Part shown: piece by piece, positions 32,972 to 43,505 of the stretch
Layout: the number at the start of each line of letters is the position of its first letter
Numbering within the stretch: position 1 is the stretch's first letter
From: Sacculina carcini
Lineage: Eukaryota > Arthropoda > Thecostraca > Sacculinidae
NCBI GenBank assembly: GCA_916048095.2
Contig: OU696572.1
Coordinates: 7,963,454 to 8,027,453, forward strand
Direction of reading: 5' to 3'
Length of the DNA: 64,000 bases
The notes under the pieces: generated by a model
Told to the model about the DNA's origin: nothing
What the model saw: only the letters and a program-made list of their open reading frames with translations
Databases searched by the model: none
Program-made: the position numbers and the translations under genes

Positions 32972-35900
32972 ATTCTGCGCTTCCTACTGTTTCAATGTGT
33001 GTTAACGGCGAGCGGACGACAGCATTGGTGGACACTGGATGTTCTATTTGTGTAGCTCATGTGTCTATCTGCAGTGAATTCAGACCCACAGAAACAAGAA
33101 TTGTGACAATGTCAGGGCAGCGGCAAAGGTGCAAAGGGATTGGAAATGTGAGAGTATGTATTGATGGAGTGAATGGGGTGCGACTGTTGAAAGTGTTGGT
33201 GGTGGCCATTCGACCTTTAGGTTTCGAGTTTATCATGGGGATGAACGGTGTTGAAATGTTGGGAGGTGTGACGGTCAGCTCCTCGCGTGTTGTTCGGTTC
33301 GGAGCCCAAGGTCTTGAGGTAGTGAGTCGTCCTACGCTAGGGGTGTGTCTCGGTGCTAGAGATAAGGTTCCAGATGAATGTGACGGTGATTTGAGCCGTG
33401 CAGTTCATGAGCACTGCGCTGAAAAACGGGATGGCAAGTCGAACAGAACGGACTGTGCTCCAGTCTCGCATGCAAAAATTGTTCGGATTGAAGAGAAATA
33501 TTTTGTTGTGGTGTTTGACCCTGTCAAACGCACGTGGACGGCTGAGTGGAAGTGGTCAGATGCTGGAGAGCCCGGAGTGTTGTACAATCGTGTCGGGCAG
33601 TATTCTATGTCGCACGATGTCCGGTCTGCATTTGAGGAGGAACTGGAAGAGTGGATACGTGAGGAGTGGCTGATTCCATATGATGAGCGGAAGCATGGTC
33701 CTGCAAAAGGTCTTGTCCCGCTGATGGCGGTGCCACAAAGAAACAAAGTGAGACCAGTGATGGATTTAAGGCAAGTGAACGAGCACATTGACGTACACAC
33801 TAGAGACGCTGATGTGTGCGCAGATCGAGTGCGTGAATGGAGACGACAGGGCAGGAACGTGTCAACGCTTGATTTGAAAAAAGCATACTTGCAGATTCGG
33901 GTGTCTGATAAGATGTGGCCATATCAAACGGTGATTGTGAAGGGTCAAAGATATTGCCTAACGCGTCTGGCGTTTGGATTGAACGTCTCACCGTTAGTCA
34001 TGAGAGTTGTGCTGCACTTTGTGTTGTCAGCCGACCCCGAAGTTGAGAGAGGCACTTCGGCTTACGTCGACGATATCTTGGTGAATGAGGATGTTGTCAA
34101 AGTGGAGCGAGTTGAGAGTCACTTGAACCGATATGGACTCGTTTGCAAGGCAAGTGTGAAGGTGACGGATGGTGCGCGACTCTTGGGAATGAGAGTCTGG
34201 GGAGAGGGTGGTGCGCTGTCGTGGAGGAGAGACGGGGAGGTTTGTGAAATGCCCGAAATGATAACAAGAAGATCTGTGTTTTCGTTTTGTGGGAAATTTG
34301 TCGGTCACTACCCCGTGTGTGGATGGCTGAGGGTGGCAGTAGCTTTTATCAAGCGGCTCACGAATGCGCACACGAAGGGCTGGGACGATCCAGTTGTGAA
34401 CGATCACGTAAAGACTTGTTTAAAGGAGGTGCTGAGAGTTGTAAAGGATAATGATCCAGTTTGTGGCAGATGGAATGTGGAAGGACACGAGGCGAAGGTG
34501 TGGGTTGACGCGAGCTCGCTCGCCATGGGTGTTCGTCTTGACGTTGACGGTAACATAATTGAGGATGCAAGTTGGCTGAGATCTGACAGTGCGACGCACA
34601 TCAACATGGCGGAATTAGACGTACTGATAAAAGGACTGAATATGGCCTTGGTGTGGAAGATGCGGAAAATCGAAATTGTTACCGATTCTTTGACTGTTCA
34701 TCGATGGGTCACTGATTGTTTGTCAGGTAAGAGACGACTGCGAACGAAGGCTGCAGGAGAACTGCTGGTGAGAAGGAGACTTGACATTGTGGCCGCGTTG
34801 GTGGAAGAATACAACCTGGATCTTTCAGTTACGTTAGTGGCTTCGGCACTAAACAGAGCGGACGGCATGACGCGCGTGCCTCAACGGTGGCTGAAGCTAT
34901 CAACTGACTGCTTCAGTGACTCAAAAACGTCGTTCGTCGGGTGCGGAATTGCTGAGTGTGAAGACGATGGGTGCTCGTCAGCAGAGGTGATTCGTGATGT
35001 TCATCATCTGATGGGACATCCTGGAGCTCGGAGGACGTTACAGTGTGTCAGACGGACGCGACGGAATGTGAGCTCGCGAGAGGTACGGGAGGCTCTAAAG
35101 CGGTGCCAAATATGTCAATCGGTAGATCCAGCGCCGGCAAAATGGAGATCTGGTCATCTGGAGGTGGAGCGCGTGTGGCAACGCGTTGCTATCGATATTA
35201 CCCACTGGAAAGGATTGTCGTGCTTGACCATGGTGGATTGTGGACCGTCACGGTTTGCAATATGGCGGCCGTTGCGCATGCAAAACGCCGCGTGTGTCAT
35301 CGAGCAACTTGAGAGTGTTTTCTGCGAGCGTGGACCTCCGGAAGAGCTTTTCGGCGATAACGATACGGCTTTCAGAAGTAAGCTCTTCGCGGCTTTTGCT
35401 GAAAGATGGGGAGTCAGACTGAGGTTCAGGTGTGCGTATGTACCAAGTGGTAACGGGGTGGTGGAGCGTAACCATCGCACCGTGAAGGTTATAGCGGCTA
35501 GAAAAGGGTGTTCTCTGGCAGAGGCAGTATACTTGTATAACGTGACGCCGCGTGGTAGCGGATCAGACAGTTGTCCAGCCGCTGAACTGTACAAATACGC
35601 AGTCAGAGTGCGAGGCATTGATAAGGTTTCAACGCTGACGGGCGAATCAGAAGATTGTGTGTACAAGAAGGGAGACTTGGTGTGGGGGAAACCACCAAAC
35701 GTGCGATGTGATCAGAGATACGGTAAGGGTGTGGTCACTGGTGTGGTTTCGCATCAATCTGTGGAGGTGGATAACGTTCCGCGCCACGTGCGCGATCTGC
35801 GACCTCGTGATCAGTCTCATAACGAGGCTGAACAACCAGAAGTTCCAGATGACAACGCGGATGATGAAATGTTCATCACTCTGCCTCATCGACGGAGTCG

Positions 35901-35982
35901 CGAGGAATGTGACGCTTTATCGGGTTTTCAGCCCCGCAGATCAGCGAGGCTGATTGAGAAGCGGCAGCGCGCCGTCCGATGA
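32911..35982 (+). CDS. pol: Element H Pol: protease, RT, RNase H, integrase
   Basis: About 1020 residues. The protease has LVDTGCSICVA. RT has RPVMDLRQVNEHI, TLDLKKAYLQI and AYVDDILVN. RNase H shows VWVDASSLAMG, NMAELDVLI and VTDSLTV. The integrase zinc region is HHLMGHPGARRT to CQICQSVDPAP, with a core of AIDITHWKG, GDNDTAFRS and NGVVERNHRTVK. B, I and J share the unusual MVDCGPSRFAIWR-type integrase strand. Confidence 0.9.
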   Translation: MFGKRPRGEAVCASVFSRSLNSALPTVSMCVNGERTTALVDTGCSICVAHVSICSEFRPTETRIVTMSGQRQRCKGIGNVRVCIDGVNGVRLLKVLVVAIRPLGFEFIMGMNGVEMLGGVTVSSSRVVRFGAQGLEVVSRPTLGVCLGARDKVPDECDGDLSRAVHEHCAEKRDGKSNRTDCAPVSHAKIVRIEEKYFVVVFDPVKRTWTAEWKWSDAGEPGVLYNRVGQYSMSHDVRSAFEEELEEWIREEWLIPYDERKHGPAKGLVPLMAVPQRNKVRPVMDLRQVNEHIDVHTRDADVCADRVREWRRQGRNVSTLDLKKAYLQIRVSDKMWPYQTVIVKGQRYCLTRLAFGLNVSPLVMRVVLHFVLSADPEVERGTSAYVDDILVNEDVVKVERVESHLNRYGLVCKASVKVTDGARLLGMRVWGEGGALSWRRDGEVCEMPEMITRRSVFSFCGKFVGHYPVCGWLRVAVAFIKRLTNAHTKGWDDPVVNDHVKTCLKEVLRVVKDNDPVCGRWNVEGHEAKVWVDASSLAMGVRLDVDGNIIEDASWLRSDSATHINMAELDVLIKGLNMALVWKMRKIEIVTDSLTVHRWVTDCLSGKRRLRTKAAGELLVRRRLDIVAALVEEYNLDLSVTLVASALNRADGMTRVPQRWLKLSTDCFSDSKTSFVGCGIAECEDDGCSSAEVIRDVHHLMGHPGARRTLQCVRRTRRNVSSREVREALKRCQICQSVDPAPAKWRSGHLEVERVWQRVAIDITHWKGLSCLTMVDCGPSRFAIWRPLRMQNAACVIEQLESVFCERGPPEELFGDNDTAFRSKLFAAFAERWGVRLRFRCAYVPSGNGVVERNHRTVKVIAARKGCSLAEAVYLYNVTPRGSGSDSCPAAELYKYAVRVRGIDKVSTLTGESEDCVYKKGDLVWGKPPNVRCDQRYGKGVVTGVVSHQSVEVDNVPRHVRDLRPRDQSHNEAEQPEVPDDNADDEMFITLPHRRSREECDALSGFQPRRSARLIEKRQRAVR

Positions 35983-36122
35983 TTGTTGTCATGACTATTT
36001 GACACGAATGTTCGGTTTTGTGGTTTGTTCTTTTGATGTTCATGTTGTGCTTCTTTTCTTCTTACCCCTATTGTAATGTGTTAACTTGCGTTTTTTGTGA
36101 TTTGTATATAATCAGGGGAGAG

Positions 36123-36281
36123 TGTGCGTTAGTATATTAGAGTGCTGCATATCTAGCCAGAGCGGTGTGAGTGAGTGTCGTATTCGCGTACATATGTATG
36201 TCTGTGTGCGAGTGTGTGCATGTTTGCAGCGTCAGCTTGCTGACTCGGCTCGACTTGCATTTGAGCGTTGTGGCAGGTGGT

Positions 36282-36318
<37 letters not shown>

Positions 36319-36443
36319 GTGTGTGCATTTACATGTGAGTTGAATGTGTGCGTTGTCTGTGGAAGGATGGTGTTTGATTGCTGAGCGCTGGTGCATGAAA
36401 ATACAGGTGAAACGTGGTGCTGCTGTCATCTGACTCTACTACA
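36123..36443 (+). repeat. 3' LTR of element H
   Basis: Follows the purine tract AATCAGGGGAGAG and matches 31809-32135 almost base for base, with a shorter GT run. Confidence 0.88.
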
Positions 36444-36528
36444 AATAGTTTTATATAACTGGGGGGAAGTGTAGTGTCTGGTAACTCAGCGCGACAAAGT
36501 GTGCGCGGATGGGGGAATTGTGAGTGAC

Positions 36529-37464
36529 TTTTATTATTATTATTAATTACAGGCAAATCCAGTAGCATGGGAAGAGTGCAAGCACTATTACCACCCTAAG
36601 GTGGCCCCATGTACCGGAAGCGCCCAAAAGATTCAGAGAGAAAAAGAGTTCGAAGAGAATAAAGTCTAGAAAGAGAGTTGGAAAGAAAATAATATATAAA
36701 TAACAATAAATAATAAGCCATCATCCGATAACAATCCATAATGTCACTCCGCCCACGTTCCTCAATAAATAATATAATAATAACAATAAATATGTGATTC
36801 ATTAAAAAACAGCCATCAATAAATAAGAATAAATATTAATAAATAAGTAATAAATAACAATCAAGAACAATACATATGATTCAAAAAAGAAACATCCAAC
36901 AATAAATATAAATATGATTCAATAAGTAACAACAACACAAATAAATATGATTCAATAAACAATAACACCAATAAATATGATTCAATAAACAACAACAACA
37001 ATAAATATGATTCAATAAACAGCAACAACAATAAATATGATTCAATAAACAACAACAACAATAAATATTATTCAATAAACAGCAACAACAATAAATATGA
37101 TTCAATAAACAACAACAACAATAAATATGACTCAATAAACAGCAACAACAATAAATATGATTCAATAAACAACAACAGCCAACACTGAGTAAAAGTATAA
37201 TTTAATAAATAACAACAACCAATAATAAATAGTAATAAATAGAGAGTAAAATAGGAATAAATATAAATAAATAGAAAATAAATAACAATAAGCATGAATA
37301 AATAACAATAAACATGAATAAATATACAATTAATAAGACTCAACAGTCAATTCCGCTCTTTCAGTAGCATTTCATTTACTTTGGCCTTGAATTTGTTCAA
37401 ATTGTTCTGCGAGAAAGCCTCCTCCTTCAGCGTGTTCCAAGTAGACACAGTGGCCGGAAGAAAG
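36529..37464 (-). mobile_element. 3' end of a second LINE, inserted in element D's LTR
   Basis: The minus strand first encodes FLPATVSTWNTLKEEAFSQ and NKFKAKVNEMLLKERN-stop, the standard C-terminal end of a CR1/Jockey-type LINE. A long A/T-rich 3' UTR follows, then GGTACATGGGGCCACC, and it ends in (TAA)n against the LTR at 36529. It is 5' truncated, as LINEs usually are. Confidence 0.75.
36905..37165. repeat. ~30-bp minisatellite in a LINE 3' UTR
   Basis: About eight to nine tandem copies of AATAAATATGATTCAATAAA followed by CAACAACAAC-like bases. Reading frames through it (Cys-Cys-Leu-Leu repeats) are not genes. Confidence 0.88.
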
Positions 37465-37516
37465 CACATGGGTTATGAACATGAAGTGTTTATGAGTTAT
37501 GTTTTTTCAATACATT

Positions 37517-38894
37517 ACACATAAATAGACGTAAGAGCAGCAGACAAACACGGAAATAATTCGGCAGGAGAAAGTGAGTACAGAAAATAGATAGGAAGAA
37601 AATAATCCAGGAGTGATAGGAACGAGGATGGGTCAAATTTCTTATAGTTACGATAAGTGAAAGAAGAATTAATGGGAGGAGGAGAAAACGGAATTGAGGT
37701 TAAAAGGAGACTGTGATCGGAGATTGACGGATCTGGAGGAATGGTGAGAACATCCGGAGGATGGCGATCAGAAGAGATGAAAGGCGACGGAGACAGAATT
37801 AAGTCAAGGGTATGGCCAGAGGTATGAGTAGGAGAAGAGTTGCAAAGAAACAAACCATGATATTCAAGCATAGAGAGAAAGCCTAAGCAGTAGGGGTTAC
37901 GGGAGGGAGAATCAGTCCAAAAATTGAAGTCACCTAGAATCAAGAAATTGCTAGAAAAGGACGTAGTGACAGCCTCAAGGAGAAGGGAAAATTCATCAAG
38001 GAACAACGGAGAAGTGCCGGTATGATTGTGTCGATATAATATAAGTAAGCAGAATGCAGAGTGGTTAGGAACATGAAAAGAAAGGGCTAGAAATTAAAAT
38101 GAAGAAGGAGGGGGAATCAAACTAGAGATAGGGGAAATGGAGAGAGAGTTTGAGAAAATGCAACCAACGCCGCCACCAGACGATTTACAATTAGAGCGAG
38201 CTTTGTGAAGAAAATCAAATGGTGATACGTTGGAGTAAAACAGCGATACATCTGACTCAAGTAACCAAGTTTCAGTGAGACAGAGAATGGAAAGGCCATG
38301 AGAAGAGCAGAAATTTAAGATCGGTTTTATGTCGGCACGATCTAATATTTACAAAACCAATGGAGACGCGATACATACGCTCTGATCCAGGAGAGGGAAG
38401 AATAAGATTGACCGGAGATGAACACATAGGTTGTGAAGATGATGACTGAGGTGATGAAGAGATAGATTGAGAAGGGTGAGATAATGAGGAAAAAGAGGAT
38501 AGTCAATGATTCGATTGCGGGGATTGATCCAACGAAATTAGATCAGAATCAGAGGTGGCGGTGCGGCGTCGGATGGAATCCCGGACGGCAGTGAAGGAAG
38601 GGCACGAAGTGTCAAACGAAGAGTGAGAATGGGAATGGTTCCGTCCCGAGCGCCCACAGTTACAACATTTGGAAGGAGCTGAGCGCGGACAATCAGATGA
38701 AGAATGATCACCAGAGCAGTGACCACACATTACACGGCTAGAACATCGTGTTGATTTGTGCCCTAGGCCGGCACATCGTGAGCAGCGAGCGACCCAATAT
38801 CTGTCTAACACTGGGCAGGAATGGAGACCAGCAAACAAGCGGTCGCCAATCGAGCGGATCAGAGAACGAACAGATGGAGAGAGGGACAAGACAG
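37517..38894 (-). mobile_element. CR1/L2-like LINE, ORF1 end and endonuclease segment
   Basis: On the minus strand 38894-38503 encodes the end of an ORF1 protein with three Cys/His knuckles (CSRCAGLGHKSTRC, CGHCSGDHSSSDC, CCNCGRSGRNH). Next, about 38350-37517 encodes an apurinic-type endonuclease with an ETW-like start, LILGDFNFW, LDLILSPSP and SDHSLLL. Several frame breaks show that it is dead. Element M adjoins at 38895 and element D at 37516. Confidence 0.85.
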
Positions 38895-39655
38895 TGTAGA
38901 ATTTGGATTTGGGTCCAATTCTATTGGGCTAAATGTGGCCTGTGTTCACCGACACGCGACCCGGCAATTTCCCTTCTTGAAGCAGGGCAACCCACGCCTC
39001 TGCTAGCCTGTTTAGGCCTGGGCTCAATCAGGACCGGTGTGCTCCGGGATCGTACTGCACCCGGAGCGAGCACTCTCACCTCCAGTGGGTGAGAGGCCTG
39101 AGCCAAGGGGAGAGAGGCAAGGAAGAAGGAAGAGACGGGTCCGTGGAATGCAATACTGGTAATACCGGAGCTACCAGCGTAAACTACCACCTATTACCCA
39201 ACGAAAGGAGAGGGATAGCACAACACTTTCACTGTATCACGTATCACTGTATTCACTTCACAAAGTTGGACTGGCTGCCTTGACGAAGCAAGGCATCGAA
39301 ATTTACCCCATAATGGTGCTTAACTTGAAACGGTCTCATGCAAGGCATAATGTTCACATAGTAAATGCACAAGTTTACACACATATAAATATTACACGTA
39401 GCACAGCGACCAGGATTTGAAGCGTACATATATAGCAATGTAAAATAGTACAACGTGTGGCAATCAATTGTATAATTAATATAAAATCATGAAAAACATT
39501 TGCTGTATATCGTGCTATCAGACGTACTTATGCTACGCTATCGCACAGTCACAGTCCATAAGGTCGAAAATCGCGCATACAAACAGTGAATATGTACACA
39601 TGGCGCCATCTAGCGGTAGTAGTACGGCGCAACAGTTATGGACTGGGTCGCTACA
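38895..39655 (-). repeat. 3' LTR of element M
   Basis: 761 bp, minus strand from TGTAGCGACCCAGTCC (after the purine tract GACGGGGGGTAG) to CAAATTCTACA. Its inner 100 bases match 57641-57741 with about one difference. Confidence 0.82.
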
Positions 39656-40147
39656 CTACCCCCCGTCAGAGTTGACTAGGAAGGAGACTCGATACCGTTT
39701 GGGAGTTCGCACAATTCGTTCTACACGAGTCCGCAAAATGGATGGTGGTAGTATGGATTCAGTTGGTGGTGATAACTGTCGTTTATGTGTTTGCCTGTTT
39801 CGTTGTTGTGAAGGTTGTGTTTGTTGTTGATCTTGTGGTCGTTTAGATTGTGGTGACACTTGTGATGATCTGATGATTTGTGGCCGTGTTGTCGTTGCAC
39901 TACTGGCCGGTTGTGTCCCGCGCATCTTCAGCACAGGATCTGGTCCCGTGCATGGCTGTGACAGGAACAGTTTAGTTGCTGATTTCGGATCACTGGTGTG
40001 TGACGTGCATGGTTCGACGTTTTCAACAACGGCCGGGATGACTCGATCGATGGAGACTGTGTCTGTTTTCGAACGGCGCTGAATTGTAATAGTCTTATCC
40101 GTCCGGCTGACGACTCGAAAAGGACCGTCGTAGGGGCAATCAAGCGG
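39656..40147 (-). pseudogene. Element M Pol, C-terminal piece
   Basis: The minus strand encodes CPYDGPFRVVSRTDKTITIQ, the GPY/F-type end of integrase, then a Ser/Gln-rich tail ending near RTPKRYRVSFLV. This mirrors the tail of K. It lies between the 3' LTR and hAT copy 2. Confidence 0.82.
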
Positions 40148-42511
40148 AGTATGACTAGAGATGCGACCCCAAAAAAAACCGAGGTTTTTTTTAAAAAAAA
40201 CCACGACCAAAAAAAACACGTTTTTTTTTAGAGTCATGCAAATAATTCAAATTATTAAAAATAATTCAATAATAAATTATCAAATTCAATATATTTAGGA
40301 TGTTAAATGAATTATTTTTATCAACACATGGTTTAATCATGCTATTAGTGACCCTATCAAATCGAATTATCATTAAATATGCACAATATAATTGTTATAA
40401 TATGTCTGAAAGCCCTAATATTATTGTTTGCACGGTACTGTGCGGCACTTCTATGTACAGTACAGTTTTACATTCAATTATTGAGTTAATCATTGTGTAA
40501 AAAAGCAGGGTTTGAGAACCGTTTTTATGCTAAAATCTGAAACTGTTAAAAAAAAACAACAGGTGGCATAATTTTTTATTATTTTTTACACATTAACTTT
40601 TTCCTGCCAGAAATCAACTACGTTGGTTATAATAAGTTTCATCATTTCATTCAGCAGATCAATTATTTGCAAATATTAGAGTACAAACACTGCAAATATT
40701 TACACAAATACTACGAATATGCAAACAAACTTAGTGTCCCTAATGAGTCTACGAATAAAAGCGGGTCGCAGTGGCAACGGACCAGAAAAACGGACCAGAA
40801 AAACGGACAATATTTTCGTGTAGGAAAAAAACCACTGAGGAAATATATTTGATGTTCAAAAAGGTATTTTAACTCAAATAACTACATCAAATAAACCATC
40901 ATCCATAAAACCAGTTCTAAAAACAGGTTACTAATAAAAAAACAGTTAATTTGGTTCAACGTTCCTTGATCTGCCGCCAATTTTTTTCGCAATCTCTACA
41001 TCTACGAAAACAGTTTTTCAAAAAAATATATTTTGAAAAAAACCGTGGTTTAAAAGAACAGTTTAAATTCGTTTAAATGTTCGTTTTGTTCAATAATAAT
41101 AATAATAAAGTGGTTTAACCAGCCGCTTATACGTACCAGCAGGCTACTTGCTATACAAAAGGTATTTGAACGTACATCAATCAAATCTATCTTACATAGA
41201 TACTGTTTTAGAAAACATTGTTTCATTAAAAAGCGTTAGTTTAAATGAACGTTTGTCAAAAAAAACACTTGACCAACCAATTAGCTTGTCTTTTTCTGCT
41301 GCCAACATTTTCTGGACCTGTACATTAATAAAACGAATTTAAAACCAGTTTGAAAAACATCATTGCATTTTTTCATAAAAAACATTGTCGCTGATGGGCA
41401 TGATGCCGCTAGCGATCAGTCCCAGTGGCTGTGGCAGCAGGTGTGCCGTGAACCAGTGGCGTAGTGTACGAGTGACGGAGGGTGTGAGACCCAGTCACTC
41501 ACTAACGCCAACTGCAGCGCACTGAAACGACAGGGTGTGCCCTGTCTGTCGACCCTAAATCGACTACCCGACAGCGCGACGCTCGGTATAAAAACCTTCC
41601 GTCTTGCTAAGAGACGTCCGAGCTGGGAGTGCACCGCTAAGTGACACTAGCCAGACTCGACGGTTTAAAGCGAACGTCTGATGCCTCAGAATCAAATGTG
41701 CTCAAGCCCACCGCTATGGGTGTCTGTCTCGGAGGAATAACCGGCTACGGTATTCAGTCCAAGGCAGGCGGCAGAGCACAATCTATCCTTGGCAAAACGC
41801 TGTGAGGGCGATGTGGTCTTTAAAAAGACCGAAATGTATATTGCGTAGGTTAACTCGCTAATTTTACAGGGAGCGGGAGCGGTACCGTGGAGACCAATAA
41901 AACTCAGAGCCGACGACGTGAACGAGACCTTTATTGCCGAAAGTGCACGCTTTATATACCGCACGTTGTAACCGTACGGTGTGGTGTTACACGTGACGTC
42001 ACTGCTACCGTGTGCAACATGATGAATGTGTTTGTTTATGTGTGTGTATTTATGTTTATGTTTATGTTATGTGTTTGTAGGCGTGTGTTTGTGTATGTGT
42101 GTGTGTGTGTTTGTCTGACGCGCATGCGCGTCTAGTGATGCAAAAAAAACGTTTTTTTGGTTGCGGTTTTTTTTGCAAAAAAACATGTTTTTTTAGGGTT
42201 TTTTTTGTTTTTTTTGTTTTTTTTTAGAATTAGCCCCAATTGTCATCGGATGTTAGATTGTAGTACATAGAAATGAGTTCAATTGATGTTTTGTACATCT
42301 TTACGTGTCTTATTTCAAAGAAAATTTGATAATAGTATAAAAAACAAGAATATTTATCAATAAATACCTAAGGAGACTGTTTGAAAGTGCATCCGGGTCC
42401 GGTGGTTAAGTTTTTTTCATTGAGAAAACCCATGTTTTTAAAGATGGTTTTAATTATGTGGAAATTTGAAATAATTTGTCAGCATAACAAAACAAATTCA
42501 TTGAATAATCA

Positions 42512-42768
42512 TGATAGAGTTGATTAAAGAGTCAGCAAGCTACTGTGGTAAAGAGCGCGTGTGCATCGCTGTGCGATACCGCGTTTCAAGTAACGGCGTC
42601 CCCATGAGACAACGTTAGGTGCGATGTCCTTGTCAAGGCCAAAGGCGAGCAGTGTTTGTTCGGTGATCGGCGGTGATCGTGCGTGCGCTGTCTGTGCGTT
42701 GTGATTTGTGTGACATAGTCTGTGTGTGTTACTATTTGTGTGTGTTTATATATACAGTCTGTCTTACA
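42512..42768 (+). repeat. 5' LTR of element J
   Basis: 257 bp from TGATAGAGTTGATT to GTCTGTCTTACA. Confidence 0.9.
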
Positions 42769-42780
42769 AGCTATTTCGGC
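42769..42780 (+). other. tRNA-Phe 5'-end complement next to the LTR (element J)
   Basis: AGCTATTTCGGC starts at the first base after the LTR, as in H and N. The flanking LTR ends (CTTACA here, CTACTACA in H, GTTACA in N) share little beyond the ACA end. Confidence 0.85.
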
Positions 42781-42788
42781 CCATTACG

Positions 42789-43505
42789 ATGGATGAGCTG
42801 AAGTTGACAGATTTTGTTGAGAGATACGACGGTAGTGGAGATCTCGACACGTGGGTGGAGAAACTCAGGTACGCTTGTTCACTGAAGGGCATACATGACG
42901 TGGCTAAAGTCATCCCGATATTTTTGTACGGTCGGGCGTTCAATGTGTATAGACAGTTATCTGAGAGTGACAAAAAGAAAGAGTTGATCGTTATTGCCTC
43001 CCTGCGTCAGTCTTTTGGGTTGACTCCATGTGTCGCTTTCTCAATGTTCAAAGAGCGTCAGTGGAAGATTGCTGAGGAGACCTTGGACGAATATATGTCT
43101 GATTTGCGTTCGTTGGCTAAATGTGTGGTGGGTGAGAACAGCGAAAGCTCCCGCTGGGTTGCTTGTCAATTTCTTTGCGGTTTGCCAACTACAACGGAGA
43201 AAACGGTGAGAGCCATGCACGGAGCTTCACTTGAGCTTGACAATTTACTGAGTTGTGCTAAGCAGGTGGTTGCTGGCAAAGCAGGTGAGACAGATGTTAC
43301 ACACAATGTACATGCCTATTCCGCCTCCAGTTCAAGGAGATTGATATGCTTTGAGTGCCAACAAGAGGGTCACATTGCCAGAAATTGCCCAATTCGTAGA
43401 AAACGACAGCAAGTGTGCTTCAACTGTGGCGCGTCCGGTCACACTGCAAAAAACTGTCGCAAGTCGGAAAACTTGCGAGGGGGGCCGGCTCAATCTTCAG
43501 CGTAA
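42789..43505 (+). CDS. gag: Element J Gag
   Basis: 238 residues from MDELKLTDFVERYDGSGD, the ATG just past the primer motif. The capsid-like domain includes LDTWVEKLRYACSLKGI and FKERQWKIAEETLDEYMSDLRSL. Two CCHC knuckles follow, CFECQQEGHIARNC and CFNCGASGHTAKNC. It overlaps pol by about 90 bases. Confidence 0.9.
   Translation: MDELKLTDFVERYDGSGDLDTWVEKLRYACSLKGIHDVAKVIPIFLYGRAFNVYRQLSESDKKKELIVIASLRQSFGLTPCVAFSMFKERQWKIAEETLDEYMSDLRSLAKCVVGENSESSRWVACQFLCGLPTTTEKTVRAMHGASLELDNLLSCAKQVVAGKAGETDVTHNVHAYSASSSRRLICFECQQEGHIARNCPIRRKRQQVCFNCGASGHTAKNCRKSENLRGGPAQSSA

Larger units (their letters stand above)
31809..36443 (+). mobile_element. Element H: Ty3/gypsy retrotransposon with tRNA-Phe-like primer motif; looks whole
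   Basis: LTRs at 31809-32135 and 36123-36443 are flanked by AATAG duplications (31804-31808, 36444-36448). It sits at the end of element D's coding region. Gag (32165-32971) and pol (32911-35982) are both long and overlap in different frames, the usual family layout. The LTRs differ mainly in GT-repeat length, so it is recent. No clear break was noticed. The LTR is followed by AGCTATTTCGGC rather than a TGG-type primer site. Confidence 0.9.
22710..37516 (+). mobile_element. Element D: Ty3/gypsy element inserted in the LINE and heavily interrupted
   Basis: The short LTRs (about 105-110 bp) start TGTAGTGTCTGG at 22710 and 36470. The protease and start of RT lie at about 24880-25507, and RT, RNase H and integrase at about 29223-31803. 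Gag was not found. Foreign insertions inside D are fragment I (22821 to about 24880), element E (25508-29222), element H (31809-36443) and a LINE tail in the 3' LTR (36529 to about 37464). The LTR halves are about 97% alike. An old, broken fossil. Confidence 0.8.
36470..37516 (+). repeat. 3' LTR of element D, split by a LINE tail
   Basis: The LTR follows the purine tract CTGGGGGGAAG. Its first 59 bases (36470-36528) and its last 50 (about 37465-37516) match the 5' LTR contiguously; the sequence between is a LINE 3' end. Confidence 0.8.

Noticed and set aside
36905-37165. CRISPR-like regular repeats
   Set aside because: Units are contiguous without unique spacers, and the context is eukaryotic.
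36861-37343. Cys/Leu-rich reading frames resembling membrane peptides
   Set aside because: They come from a 30-bp A/T-rich minisatellite in a LINE 3' UTR.
42726-42788. A longer N-terminus of element J Gag starting inside the LTR
   Set aside because: The extra residues are hydrophobic LTR translation. The ATG at 42789 gives the start that aligns with related Gags.
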